DNA from: Hepsetus odoe
Lineage: Eukaryota > Chordata > Actinopteri > Characiformes > Hepsetidae
Direction of reading: 5' to 3'
DNA: 64,000 nt
NCBI GenBank assembly: GCA_017165825.1
Contig: CM029393.1
Location: forward strand, 4,580,468 to 4,644,467
Shown: one piece after another, positions 34,969 through 47,759 of the stretch
Numbering within the stretch: position 1 is the first letter of the stretch
Layout: every line of letters begins with the position of its first letter
Translations under genes and position numbers: made by a program
The notes under the pieces: generated by a model
What the model saw: only the letters and a program-made list of their open reading frames with translations
The model's database searches: none
What the model was told of the DNA's origin: nothing

Positions 34969-36000
34969 ATCTCCTTCTATTTCTCTGCACTTTCCCCTGA
35001 AGACTCCACACGCCTGTAATAGCTCGCCCAGGGACCAAGACGCATTGTTTAAAATAAAACAGCCATTATAGGCGAGATGCTCGAGTGAGATATCGCTGTA
35101 CACAAATAGGCCATTTTGCCATAACTAGGACATGGTTGTGGAATAATAACAAGGCCTAGAAATTTAAATTTTCAAATGGGAGGCACAGTTGGGGGAGAGA
35201 GGAGGGACAAGAGCTTGATGTGAGGTCTGTGATAGAATATCTACTTTAAAGAAATGCAAAAAGTGAATGCAGTTGTAATCAAAACAACATTACTGATAGC
35301 TTCCAAAGTTCATTATGACTTAAAATAAGGTCAAAAACAAAAGTTGTTCATAATATCACAATATAGTACATAATTAAAGATAACCCCTTTTCTTTGTTTT
35401 AAAACATTTATTTAAATGGGGATTTACAACAGGTTTTCTATAAAGGAAAAATGGATCTTTGAATGCTTTGATTATATAGAGAACCACTTCTCTCTATATA
35501 AGAACCTTTGAAGAACATATTCACTGGTTAAAATATGAGTATATATATGCTACAGTGGTTAACTAACTATATTTGGGTGAAGTGACTATTTTCGCCTCAC
35601 GTCTTACATAACCTGAATCATTCAGTTTCCTCCCACATAGTCTATTTTTAACAGTGACAACACATTTTACTGGTGTGTTGATTTAACTCTTATTCAGTTT
35701 ATTGCTTAACATATAACTATTTCTGTATGTAAAGCATGAGCTACAACGGATGTTATTTGTTATTGTTAAAAAGATTAGCAAACACACAACACATTATATC
35801 ACAATCTAATAGGTAATCAATGTTTTCTCTTACAATACAACGTTTAACTTCATAGCATATTTATTGATGAACCAATAGCACTCCAATTTAAATCACCAAT
35901 GTGGTCAGCTAGTTTTCTTATATATACCACAATCCCACAAAACGAGTTCCTCTGCCCTGTCTAGTTGTATACTACTGAGATTTTGAGTGACACCATGCAT
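34968..36000. other. Intergenic DNA, nothing recognised
   Basis: AT-rich, without ORFs or repeat families I can name. Confidence 0.45.
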
Positions 36001-36009
36001 TGTAATTGA

Positions 36010-36470
36010 ATCTTACCATCCACACAGGAGAGAGGGATATTCTGGCTGATTCTATTGATGGGTACCTGGGGCTTGCATCCAGCCTGTCCAGACAGCTGTG
36101 AAAGAGTTGACACTTGAAGAGACACTTGAAAAGGCTTATGAATGAAGGTGAAAACCCCTGGCCAGTGGATGAGATACAGTTAGCTATTCACAAGGACCTT
36201 CATAATGCTTTTAAATGAGGTAACAACAGAGATGTAAAGTCAGCCAGCCAGGCCGAGTTAAGGAAGCATGTGGAGATATCTCCTGAGAATGCAGAGTCTA
36301 CCCTCAGGAAAGACAGTGCTGCTAGAGAAGATTCTTCTAGTGGCAAAGCCTCTGGAGTTCATCCAGGTGTTTCAGACCACACTACACCAGAATTCATAAT
36401 GTTCAGAACACCTGAAGACATCAGCTCGAGCTTTTTTAAAATTTGCAGAAGATTATCAGTTTTTTTATAA
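36010..36470 (+). other. Unclassified codon-like stretch, possibly an old transposon fragment
   Basis: The composition is more coding-like than the surroundings. The frame at 36270-36470 is rich in Ser, Glu and Lys, and stops interrupt the frames to its left (36050-36230). No domain or family is recognised and no splice sites stand out. It could be a decayed transposon ORF or chance. Confidence 0.25.
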
Positions 36471-36673
36471 TAACAAATTGCAGTGAACAAATGTCAGAAG
36501 GTAGACTGCCAACTTCTTAGAGTGAATATTTTTGAATACTTTAAGTATAGTTCATTCATGTGTGAATTTTCTTGATCACTATCTTAATGAAACTCACTTT
36601 CAAACAAAGTGAATGTTGAGGATGTCTTGTGTGTGTGTTTGGAGGGGGTAAGGGTTGGGGTAGAGGGAGCACT

Positions 36674-36684
36674 GGGGGGGGGGG
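36674..36684. repeat. G11 run in a purine-rich stretch
   Basis: Eleven Gs, preceded by GGAGGGGGTAAGGGTTGGGG at about 36641-36660. Together these could support G-quadruplex structure on the plus strand. Confidence 0.85.
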
Positions 36685-36689
36685 TGTTA

Positions 36690-37785
36690 TTATACACTCC
36701 AGTATCTTCACTCACAGATAGTGCACAAGTTCCATTTCACGAGTAGCAGAGCAGTTTGATTACTGCCTAACTAGAATCAGATAACGTGGCTTCCACAGAC
36801 CACAGCAATACAAGCAGTGGTCATAAGGTGGCACTGTTTCACTATCAACATCCTCTGCTTCCCCAGCTCAAGATCTACAAGGTGCTTTTGAAGATGCATA
36901 GCTTGAGGAGGACATGATATAACCCAGACTAAAATCCTTGATTGGACTATTTGCCAGACAAAGGGGTGTGATTGGGATGGCAAGGACATTAGCTCACTGG
37001 TCTTGATTTATTCTGGATAACAATGCATCATTATAAATAGGCTGCAGATTTGGCACTGAGATAAAGTATCAAATGCCTTTATGAGCACATTAATTAAATT
37101 ATTTCAGAGTAAGCCATCAGGTAGGTCTGACAGAGGAGTGACAGGTGTCTATGGTTTTCCAGTTCAGATGAGATCAGAAGAGGCGATGTGTAATATTTGA
37201 ACACTTTCAGGGAAGATGAAACTCAAACAAATCTGGCAGGTTTTGCTGCTTGGCCTGAGCTCAGATGATCCACAAGAAAACAGTTTAAGAAAAGGCAGAA
37301 ACAATTTTATAAAAAGGGTTTTTTCACAAATAAGAATGCAGGATTCAGAGGAGATATGCACTATAATCTTTGATCAGTTCAATGCTATGTGCAACAGAAT
37401 TCACATGATAACTAGAGAGAAGGTATTAGTTAAATAGAAATGACTGCAGAAATCCTAATTCTACATAAACAATGTCTGCTTCTAAATACCCTCAACTATT
37501 CTCTTTTTAACAGAAACATAAATACATTTGATGATTCTTTGTTGTTCTTGCCTTCAACCTTTTCTATATTCCTCAATTATAATAAGTGTCAATCTTTAAG
37601 TTGATCTAACTGAGGTGCGGGCAGCAATACAAGAAAGTAAACATTCTCTTTGGGCTTCTGTTTGCTTTTCCTTTTCCCACATTGAAAGCTCAGACATTAA
37701 TGTGCTAAGCTGCCAAGCACATTGTTTTAATGCCTGGCACCTGTCAAAAGTAAGTGAATTATTTTTAAATATGGAACCAAATGTT
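36690..37785. other. Intergenic DNA, nothing recognised
   Basis: Short ORFs on both strands only. No repeat family or RNA gene was identified. Confidence 0.45.
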
Positions 37786-37789
37786 TGCT

Positions 37790-38065
37790 CAACTTCTTCT
37801 TTTTCTTTCGCTGCTCCCATTTAGCTCCCAGTCCTCTGCATCTTCCTCCTTCAAACCAACCGCTTGCATGTCCTCTCTCACTGTTTCCATAAACCTCCAC
37901 TTTGGTCTTCCTCTTTTCCTCTTTCCTGGCAGCTCCTTCTTCAACATCCTCCTTCCAATATAATCCTCATCTCTCCTCTGGACATGTCCAAACCAACGCA
38001 ACCTTGCTTCTCTAACTTTGTCTCCAAAACGTCTTACCTGAGCTGTCCTTCTAATATACTAATTT
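37790..38065 (-). repeat. LINE 3' fragment
   Basis: On the minus strand it encodes MRWFGHVQRRDEDYIGRRML, then KRKRGRPKWRFMETVRED and EEDAEDWE, the C-terminal block of the 2.2-4.7 kb LINE family, here with an open frame. The tail ends in an AAAGAAAAAGAAGAAG run. It is 5'-truncated near 38065 and is the best preserved copy of this block in the window. Confidence 0.88.
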
Positions 38066-38924
38066 CTAAAAATGTTGTTAGTAAAAATCTCACATGTGTG
38101 GATGAAGCATTTTAGAGCATTCTGGTTTAGTGCTTAATGTAATGTAAAGGTGAAGAAGGAATAACAGGTTACCTGAGTGTTCTGAAGTAAAAAATAATTT
38201 AAAATTACTGATGAATACAGAAAGAAATTTGGTTGACTATTTGTGCAAGGTACAATTTGCGATCTGGGTGGGGCCATTCTTAACAAAGAAAATGTTACTG
38301 CATAATGGTGTGTGTGGTGCAGGTCTGAGTGTAACCGAGAGCTTTCCAAGAGCTTTGGAAAATGAACACTAATGGCTGAAAAGCCAATGTACAGTATGGT
38401 TTGGCAAATTTCCTGCTAAAATACGTCTTTTTTAGCCCAACAGTTAATTCCCAGATAAATTGTGATTATGGAGGATTACCAAATTGTGCTGGGCACCATC
38501 CCATCAGAAACAGAGTTGGGAATCCCTGGGCTAGGGGATGGCTACCACTGTTTTGAGGTTTTTATGTTGTCTGTGTTGGTCTGTGTTTTGTGACATTCTA
38601 GCCTGTTGCCATTACATATACATAAAGAAAGCTGAATAAAACAGAATAAAATGAGTCTTTGCCAGATAAAAGCTTAGCTATATATTTTATCAGGCTCTGA
38701 AATTATTCTGGAGACAAGTAACACCATTCCTCTACAAATTTGGTATAATTTAGATGCTGATCAAATTATCAGTACTTCCTAGATTCCTGAGAATTTGGCA
38801 TTGTTATGTAGATCATGATAGAGTTATCATCACAGGAATCTCAGTAGGAATATATTCTTTTGCAGTATTTTTAGTATTTTTATCAAAACCTTCTTTTTTG
38901 GGCTGCTCCTACTGGGGTTCCTCA

Positions 38925-39330
38925 GTGCAGATATCTGTTTCCATTTCTTACTTTCCTCTGATCTTCCTCTTTTACTGTAGCTGTCTGCCTGTAGTCCCTC
39001 ACATTCATAAACCTCTCTTTGTCCTTCCTTTTCTCCTTTTGCATGGCAGCTTCATCATCAAGATCTTTCTCTCAATATACTCAGCATTGACCCCCTGCAC
39101 ATGTCCAAACTAATACAATAATGATTCTCAGACTTTCTCCAAACCGTTCATCTTGAGCTATTCCTCTAATATAATCGTTTCTAATGTTGTCCATTCTTGT
39201 CACTCCTGAAGTAAACATATTTAATCTCTTTGACTTTTCATCAGCACCACTGTCTCTAACCCATATAACAGAGCTGGTCTCACTGCCGTCTTATCAATGT
39301 CCACAAAGGTACTTAGTAACTTCTCATACA
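38925..39330 (-). repeat. Older LINE fragment
   Basis: Degraded minus-strand copy of the same 3' region. Recognisable plus-strand blocks occur in the order seen at 2250-2640: CATAAACCTCTCTTTGTCC, CTGCACATGTCCAAAC, and CCCATATAACAGAGCTGGTC. It is more diverged than the 37.8 kb copy, and all frames are broken. Confidence 0.72.
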
Positions 39331-42300
39331 ACTAGGGGACCCAAACCCCTCGAGAATTATGCACCCACACACAGAACAACCAACCCCCTAATTGTAGGGA
39401 TCAAAGATTTAAGCCTGTGCCCTTACTTTTTTCCACATTTCTGTAGATTTTTCATTGCTGAACCCTCAAGTGTGCAAATGTCTTTGTAAGCATTTGTAAT
39501 GAGGGGTTTATGCTCTGAAATCCCACTACAACATCATGAACTAGAACCTAAGATACTTATGTTGTTTTCCTTGATTTTTGTTTCTACTGCGTGTATATAA
39601 TATATAATGTTCACTTAGTTCTCTTACATAATAACATTTCTACGTACATAGAAGTAAGTCATTTTTAAAAATGAAGAGAATGAAGACTATTTACCAATCG
39701 TGAATGGTATGAGTGGGTCTCAGTATGTCCTATATTTGAGAGAATAGCTGAACCAATGGCAGACGTCTTCCTCCACGATCAAAGAGAACATCCTACATCA
39801 GCACCCTCAAGTCTAATTTTAATTACGTAGACAGTTGAGCACTTTCAACTGTCTGTACTCAAATAATTTCAACGAAAAGGGAACACTGCAGAACAGATTC
39901 AAAGAGTCCCCCCCTCCGCTCCAACCCCTTTTTAATGCACAAAAAATTACAGAGGCACATTCAGCAATGGATGCAATTTTACTCTCATTAAAAGGAGGAA
40001 AATAAAATGCCTGTGTGATATGGGGAGCTCGAGCTGTTTATTCATGCTTAATGGTAAGTGACAGAATAATAAGAAGTTGTGTGAGGCCTCCCTGTTTCTT
40101 TCCCACATTTAGATCAGACGCCGCAAACTCGATATGCTCAAGCCGTCAACCGAATCCAAATCGTTTGTTCTGTAGCTGGTTTTCTCTTTGCGCAAACCCC
40201 CCCCCTTTCAGCAGAGCTGGATTGTAACACGATGCAAAGTGTGGTAACTAGAGCGAGACCATGCGCCCCCAGTACCCCCCTTCTCATCTCTTAGAGTGAA
40301 GAGAAGGAGGTTTGCAAACATCTGGGTTACACGCCCTTGTAGTTCCTCCTGTTCCTCTCATCCACACCCACATACTGTGCCGTTCTGTTACCTCAACCCC
40401 AGCCTCCAGTCAGGTGCATCAACTGTGAGGTAAGCTGCATTGTATGTAAAGCAAAAGGTCTCAAGAAAATGGAATGCTATCTCACAGTGCCAAAGGAGAA
40501 ATGCTATGTGCTTCCTGCTAATTAGATAACTGAATATTTTATAGCATCAAAGGTAGAACATTCTAACACAAAAGCCCACCCACCTCTCCCATCTCTGCAC
40601 CTACAGAGAGAGGTGCAGGTTCCCCCTGTGTAATGACTCACTGCAAACACAGATAGCAATTGATTACAGCTGTGAGTTATTAATGAAAGATTGTGCCCAG
40701 CATACATTGATTGGATTGGTTATCCAGTCTTTTTTCCCCACTCCTGCTTGTAGTATGAGTGTAATGACAAGAAAGTTTTTTATTGACAGAAGGGTTTGTT
40801 TTACAGTAAAATATTTGAGTAATTGGGCTGAAATTTTTTTTCTTCTTTTTCTTCTACCTTCCAGAGACACATTCACACAGTCCCATTCAGATACAGCTCT
40901 GTGAGTACTGTCTACCTTTTGATGGCCTGTGCAATAAAATAGAAAAATGAGGTCTATGGTATTCATGGCCACAGCTGGCCCAGATCTGCCAGCAGCCTTC
41001 AGCTGAATGGACCAAACTGAACAGCTCGCTGCTCTTGTAGCCTCTTCTGGACCTCAGCCACTCCAATGACCTGTCACGCAGTATCTGAATTACCCACCAG
41101 CAATGTAACCAGTGTAGGACTAGACTCAACCAAAAACGACTAGGAACCAGAGTTACTGGAATATTATTTCCACACAATGTTGTTGGTGTTTGGCATCAGC
41201 TTAGGAAATATACAACACAATTAAAAATAAAAAACGGTGACAATGAAGTGCAAAAGACATTTGGAACATCACAAGACTAATGAAATGAGACATGCAGAAG
41301 AGTAACATTGTAATGATTGAGAACTGATTGAAATTAAGAACTAGGATTCTCGATCATATTATAAAATAGTTACGTTGTAGTTTATGTGCAGACATTAAAA
41401 AAGTACACATATAGTGGAATGATGAAGTACATATTGTGCAGTATGCAGCAGTCACAGCAGCCAGAACATTTACTGATGGCTCAAGGGAATAGTCTTTCTG
41501 AAGTAGTTTGTTTTGGTGGTCAAGAGTATATTATTTGTTGGAAGAAAGGCACAGGGAGTGTAATGCATGAGTTGGTTGAGATTTAATTTATTGAATGTTT
41601 TCATGTACAGGGATTGAACTGTTTATCACATCTGAGATCAGTCGTTTAATGCAGGAACTAAATGACCTATCCTATAAAATATTCTTGTAAAGTTTTAAAT
41701 GTTAAATGATTTTTTTTCATTTATAACTATCAGAGATGAGGTTCTCCATTTTACTTCATGAAAGTGTTATGAGATAGAGTAGATAATTTAAGAGATCTTG
41801 AAAGAATGCCTATATGGGTTGCTTGAGTTAAGCGGGTTTCTGTTTTATTTATATATGTTTAAAATCTGCGTTATTCATGAGTGTAGTCCTGGTTGGGACT
41901 TTCGGGATGTCACAAACAGATTTGCATATGCAGCTGTAAATATTTCACTTGTCTTGCCTAGTGTGAATACAGCTGTTTTTGCAACCACTGGAACAGCATT
42001 CAAGCTCAGTGTATGACTGAATGTATCAGTGTTTCATGAATGACCTGCCACTTTTGCAGGGTTAGTCAGTTTGTTGCCTGTGTCATTCTTGTCATCTCTT
42101 GACACGTTAAAACTTATAGATCTAAATGATCTCCACAATTAAAATAAAATTGGAATCATATTTTTCATATTGACACTGCATATCACGTGCATGCACCTGC
42201 ACTAAATATCAATTATATTCATTCATCCATTTATCAAATGAATTCATTAGTCAAGAGAGAGGCAGAGATTTTTGGTGTTAGCAAAAAAAAAAAAAAGGTG

Positions 42301-43080
42301 GTGGCAAAAAAACCCAGAAAATTTTATTTCTTAGATTTAGCATTACTATTTCATCATTACATTCAAAGACTCAAAACCAAGTACTGGGTTTTTCAGTAGT
42401 AAATATAATGATTGTGTTTAGGTTAATAAACATGTCAGTGAGTTTAAAAAAACAGCTGTGGTATTTGCCTCTAACTCCTTAATTTTCCCTCGGAGCTGAC
42501 ATTTAAAAAAGAGCCCCAAATTCCTCAGGATGACTAAGTCAAACTGCAATTCACACTCTGCATATTTAACCAGATCTCAAACAGATTTCCCATGGCACAA
42601 CTTTCAAAGTGTCAGCAGCCTAGTGCTGCAGTGTCTCCTGATGCATCGTCATTGACTACTGCCAGAAGAAAGAAAGTGCACTTTTCTAGGCTTCCCCACT
42701 TCGACAAAGGCAGGGACAGGAGAGAAGACACTGCTGAGTGCATTTGTCCTGAGGGGGGCAGGGGTAGGGCCTTATCAGCTGCACCTGCTGCGCTTCCTTT
42801 CAAAGAGTGAGGAGATGCCGCCGCACAGACAAATCTGCTGTCTGATAACAGGCTGATAAAGCTGCCTCACTTTATCCTGTCAAACAGAACTTTTGTTAAT
42901 CTCTACTACAAGTGATGGAATAAAAGCACGACAAAATAGTGGGTGTGACTGATGTGTTTGTGTTTCCGTATGTGTATCAGGACTGTTGAACATAAAACTG
43001 CATTGAGAACATGTCAAGCATGTTAATTCAGTCTGCTTTTAAAATATACCTTTACTTGCCATTAACACCAATGCAATGCT
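39330..43080. other. Intergenic DNA with possible conserved pieces
   Basis: No gene supported. Two stretches are GC-richer and repeat-free: about 40020-40430 (GATCAGACGCCGCAAACTCG) and 42470-42900. They may be conserved non-coding DNA. The remainder is AT-rich with short unsupported ORFs. Confidence 0.35.
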
Positions 43081-43215
43081 CCCATATAGTCAAATTAATT
43101 AATTAGGACATCCCATGAAAGCCTGTGTTTTTTTGTAACATTCTTGGACATGTGGATATTTAATCTCAAATGTAACAATACTGGGAGATTAATATAACTA
43201 AAAAATTAAACCTGA

Positions 43216-43243
43216 AGAAAAGACTTTTCCAAAAGTCTTTTCT
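43216..43243. repeat. Short perfect hairpin within the Tc1 terminal region
   Basis: Two 13-nt arms (AGAAAAGACTTTT and its reverse complement) around a CC loop, between the outer and inner direct repeats of the left end. It may be a residue of the element's own architecture. Confidence 0.9.
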
Positions 43244-43379
43244 GGTGAGGAGTAAATTAGGACACCCCCAACCTTTATTCCCAGTTAAAATGGCTCAAAT
43301 CACACACAGGTGCACATGATTAGAACATTGTTACTCAGCATTTTGAAGGAGGATTGCCCATTTAAACCTCAGGCATCTA

Positions 43380-43526
43380 CATTTGCGTCATTTAGCAGAC
43401 GCTCTTATCCAGAGCGACTTCCATGTCCTAATTACAGGGACAGTCCCCCTGGAGCAATTCAGGGTTAAGGTTCTTGCTCAGGGACCCAGTGGTGATAGTA
43501 GTCCTACCACTAGACCACCACAACCA
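43380..43526 (-). repeat. SINE (family B) nested in the Tc1 element
   Basis: Reversed copy of the SINE at 31503: plus-strand CATTTAGCAGACGCTCTTAT (tail) at the left, CAGGGACAGTCCCCCTGGAG in the middle and CTACCACTAGACCACCAC (A-box) at the right. The Tc1 sequence resumes with CATTTAGTTTGGTGTG directly after it. The hexamer ACATTT flanks it on both sides, a probable target duplication. Confidence 0.85.
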
Positions 43527-43574
43527 CATTTAGTTTGGTGTGATCCTGACTATTGAGGTGAGAGTGATCACCAT

Positions 43575-44500
43575 GGTGAGGTCAAAAGAGCTGTCTGAGG
43601 CCTGTAGCAGTTTATAAGTTTGGTAAGGGATTTAAAAAGATCTCAAAAGAATTCGCAATCAGCCATTCCACTGTGTAGGAAATAGTGGAGGACTTCCAAA
43701 ACAACTGCCAACATGACCAGGTCTGGCCGTCCAAGCAAGTTCACCCCAAGAGCAGACATAAGCAAGATGCTTAAAGAAGTCTCCAAAAACCCTAAAATGT
43801 CATCATGGGACCTACAGCAGGGTCTTACTGTTGATGTGAAAGTGCCTCTACAATCAGAAAGAGACTGCACAACTTTAACTTCATGGGAGGTGTGCAAGCC
43901 GGAACACCATGGTTGAGTTTGCCAGAGAGAACGTAGACAAAGACTAGGACTGAAATAATGTTCTTTGGACAGATGAGGTCCAAAATTGAATTATTTGGAC
44001 ACCAGTACGGAGGCGTAAACCGAATACAGCATTCCAGGAAAAGAATCTCATACCAACTGTGAAGCATGGAGGTGGAAGTGTCATGGTTTGGAGATGCTTT
44101 GCTGCATTACGGCCAGCTCACCATCATAGAATCCACCATGAATTCTATCATGTATCAGAGGGTGCTTGAGGAACATGCGAGACCATCTGTAAGAACATTA
44201 AAGCTGAAGTGGAACTGGACCCTGCAACATGAAAATGACCCAAAACATACCAGTAAATAAATAAAGTATAAGTAAAGGACTGGCTGAAAACTAAGAAATG
44301 GAGAGTCCTGGAGTGGCTGAGTCAAAGCCCAGATCTTAATCCCATTGAGATGCTATGGGGTGACTTGAAACGGGTTGTACATGCAAGAAACCCTTCAAAC
44401 ATCTCGCAGCTTAAAGAATTCTGCATTGAGGAGTGGGGGTAGCTTTCCTCAGTCAGAGACTGGTAGATGCTACAAGAAGCATCTCACTGCGGTTATTTCA
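43575..44500 (+). pseudogene. Tc1 transposase pseudogene
   Basis: The N-terminal DNA-binding part survives in pieces, with the GRPS-type motif in TRSGRPSKFTPRA at 43713. The DDE catalytic part is broken. WTDEVQN (about 43969) carries the first aspartate, a frameshift follows near 44070, and the QHENDPKHTSK block (about 44224) carries the second. The LEWLSQSPDLNPIEMLWGDL block at about 44312-44370 carries the region with the last acidic residue. A stop after VDKD (about 43940) and others show it is inactive. It would have cut and pasted the flanking element. Confidence 0.9.
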
Positions 44501-44749
44501 GCCAATGGGGGGGAAAACTAGCTATTGGGGGTAGAATGTCCTTTTTCCTGTTACAGTACACATTTTTGTTGATATCTTTTGTTCAATGAATAAATCACGG
44601 TTAATTTTTGTAGTTTACTTGCAATTAAATCACTTTCTTTTCCATAAATAAATAAAAACATGATTACATACTGATATGTGAATTTTTTTTTTTTTTATAA
44701 AAAACTGAATATTTAATGGGGTGTCCTAATTTTTTCACATGACTGTAAG

Positions 44750-47700
44750 AAGCCCAAAGCCCTGTACATTTTTAAGGATACATTTTTTTCTGAAAAATGT
44801 TTTCATCATGGGGTAAACATGGACGTTTTGAGGTCAAGTCAAGTCAAGTAGGATTTTGCAATAGTGCAATAGACTACTCAATAACTAAAAAACTTCATAC
44901 TGTGCTGACGCAAACCAGTCTGACAGGTAAAATGTTATCCTAAAATGTGATACATGAGATTATTTTTTATGTCTGTACCAGACATTTTAAGAAGGCCTGT
45001 TGACTCCCTATTATATTTCATATTTATCCCTTAATATGTCCTCATCTCTTCCACTAGCCGTGGGGATTTCAGAATAGATATTGTGTCTATATATGATTTT
45101 TCTTTGGCTGCACACTGCATTTTAGGAGGCACAGTGTAATATCAACCCACGCGATCAATATGCAGCAATAATGTGAACTTGGCTAAGAAATATCTTGACC
45201 CTTGTTAAGGCTTGTGCTCTCACCACCTACTTCTGCTGGCTTAATTTAGGTTATACTCATTTCTACATTTAAAAAAACTAAACAGGCAGAGAAAACCATT
45301 TTATAACTCATATCAAGTGGCTTTTTGGTTCAGAGCCATATCCCATAGTGCTCATTTAAGAAGAAAAATCTTTCCTCTTACAAAGGACACATATGAGGAA
45401 TTCTGAATAACATGCAGCTTGAACAAAACATGTGAAATGGTAGCAAATAAAAACTTTAAATCTAGGTTTAGTCAGCAAGCATTGAACTGTGAGGATTAAG
45501 TGTTCGTACCGTGGGGCTGGCCAGTGCTGGTTGCTAGGATACAAGATACTTGGGAGGAATCGATGAATCTTGGCCTTTTTCACTCCATGCTAACCTGATG
45601 GGACTGGACTGACCACTTCTCACAACAATGATTTCTCACCCCTACAAATGAGAATATGACTTCAATTTCTCTGTTGGAGTGGAACTGTCATCACCTTCAT
45701 ATCGAGTGAGAGAAGGAGAAAGACAGACAGATGGAAACATACTGAGTGTATAAAAAGACAGATGGCTAATGTTCTCATTCTAAGGAATATTACATAATTT
45801 TTGTTTCATTTTCAGCAAGCCACATAGTGAAGTAACTTGCCCTCACTCTGTAGGAAACCCCTGCCTGAATGATTGTGTAATATGAATGAATGATGTAATG
45901 GTTTCCTCGAAATTTGCAATTAATTAAAGCATTAAGCCAACAAAGGCCATCAAATACTTTGATTTTATCAGGGATAAAGGTGGGAACTTGGCATGACGTG
46001 TAGCATAAAACTAATTTATCTTTGATAATATGCAGCATTTATTTTTATTTATGTATGTATCTAGTAGTAATACATGCTACAATATGTTGTAATATGTTTT
46101 GTACGGCTAGAAGTAAACTTTTTGCTTTACATTTAAGTAAATTACAAGATAAGCTTGATTTTACTTTCTCTATACATATATAACTTATTCAGAAAACCTA
46201 TGCAAAACACAGAATCTGTCTCTTTAAGAGGCTGTGGGTAGATGTGAGAGGAGAGGAAACTCTAACCAGCCAGACCAAGGATACACTGTGGGATTAGTTA
46301 CAGTATGCTGAAGAAATCCTTACTGAAATCCTCCACAATCCGCTTGGAAACAGTGGAAGCCCGGATATCAGACCATGCCACTGTTCGTCCAGAGTGGCTA
46401 CATGGTGTGCGCATGCTCGTGTGTGTGTGTGAATGCAGAAAGGTTAAAATATCAAGGATAATTTTTTTCTGATAATGAGGAGCAGTGAGAAAGTGTTTTA
46501 GTCTGAGGTGCCAATGTGAAGACGCTAATGTGCTTGGAAGTGAAATTTAAACTGTGTGAAAGAAGCCTCTCCTGCAAACAAGGGGAAATTCTGCCTTTGT
46601 GTTCTGAAGAAGGGCTGGTCTGTAGACCAGCAACAGATTAAAAGCCATTTTCCCTCTGAAAATCTCCACTGAAGCTCACTGGAGCTATCACAAAAGACCC
46701 ACTTCACTGTGTGAAATTGTACAAAGATGTTTTATTCAAAAGCACTGGGGTAAAATATCTTTATTAGAAAACATTGTTTGGAATGGATTCAGAGAGATAC
46801 ATTTGAATCAGTCACATTCAGAGCAATCACAAAAGAACAACATGCATATATAGTTTCATTTCAGAAATAATATAAAAAAAGATATAATATGTAAAGAGTG
46901 TTGGATTTTGAGTTTTTGTACGCATTGGACAAACTTGTCTGAGTAATCAAGGAGCGATCACAGTAAAATGTTTTATTAATGAAAACATTTGCATCTCATT
47001 TGGCTAGATCATGGCTTATTGGCTCCATAGTTCTCTTGGGACAAGTATGCATATTATTAATTTGTTTTTCGTATGTTGAAAAGGCACACAAAACATGGCA
47101 GTCACAATTTAAGCATTGATAAGAAAGATAAATGATTGAAAAATTCTATGTAATATAGTAATGTATAGTCTATTCTTTCAGGGTTTGAATTAATGTAGAT
47201 GTGTCTATGTGTGTTTGTGAGAGAAAGAGAGTTTGTGGTGAGCCACAGTGTACAGTGTGCTAGAATTACAGTATAAATAACACTTTATTATAATGTTCCT
47301 CAAATAAACCAAGTGCTTACTTTGACTTAAATGCAATTTCAGAAAAATATCATTACAGTGTACATGGATAAGAAACATTCAGCATCATATGTAAGGACAG
47401 GCTTGCAGCCTTTGAAGAGCCACTTTTTCAAAGAGAAAACTAGAGTTCACCGCATATTTAATATGTTTGAACCCAACAATGTTATGTTATTAGGTTTGAA
47501 TATTTGGTTAGTGCAACCACTATGGTACACAGCAAGCACATGTAAAGAATCAGCTCTGAATGTTGCTTAATGTATATACAAATGTTAAAAGTTGCACAAG
47601 GTTTGATTTCTGGATGCTTAAAAAAATCTCACAACTCATATAAGAAACAGATATAGCATAAGCGTGTTCAATTACAAAAGCTCAAGCTTAAACAAGCACC

Positions 47701-47755
47701 CCCTCCACCCCCCATCTTTGGCTGCCTATTAATTCACTGTGGAAGAGAATTGAAT
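44750..47755. other. Intergenic DNA, nothing recognised
   Basis: AT-rich. A short GTCAA tandem lies at about 44834-44850. No gene, RNA or transposon was identified. Confidence 0.5.
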
Positions 47756-47759
47756 AAGA

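Larger units (their letters stand above)
43085..44747 (+). mobile_element. Tc1-like transposon with IR/DR ends, inactive
   Basis: The left end TATAGTCAAATTAATTAATT leads into TTAGGACATCCC. The right end GGGGTGTCCTAATTTTTTCA runs to ACTGTA at 44747 and is its inverted counterpart. A second internal pair of the same motif (TTAGGACACCCCC at 43258-43270 and, inverted, GGGGTAGAATGTCC at about 44527-44541) gives an IR/DR layout like that of Sleeping Beauty-type elements. A transposase pseudogene lies between, and a SINE interrupts the left part. I recognise the family as widespread in fishes. Confidence 0.9.

Noticed and set aside
34708..35103. 131-codon minus-strand ORF with a Glu-Arg run
   Set aside because: The run is a translation of the CT microsatellite. 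There are no splice signals or family resemblance.
43713..43916. Intact transposase gene
   Set aside because: The frame stops soon after the DNA-binding region, and the catalytic part is frameshifted.
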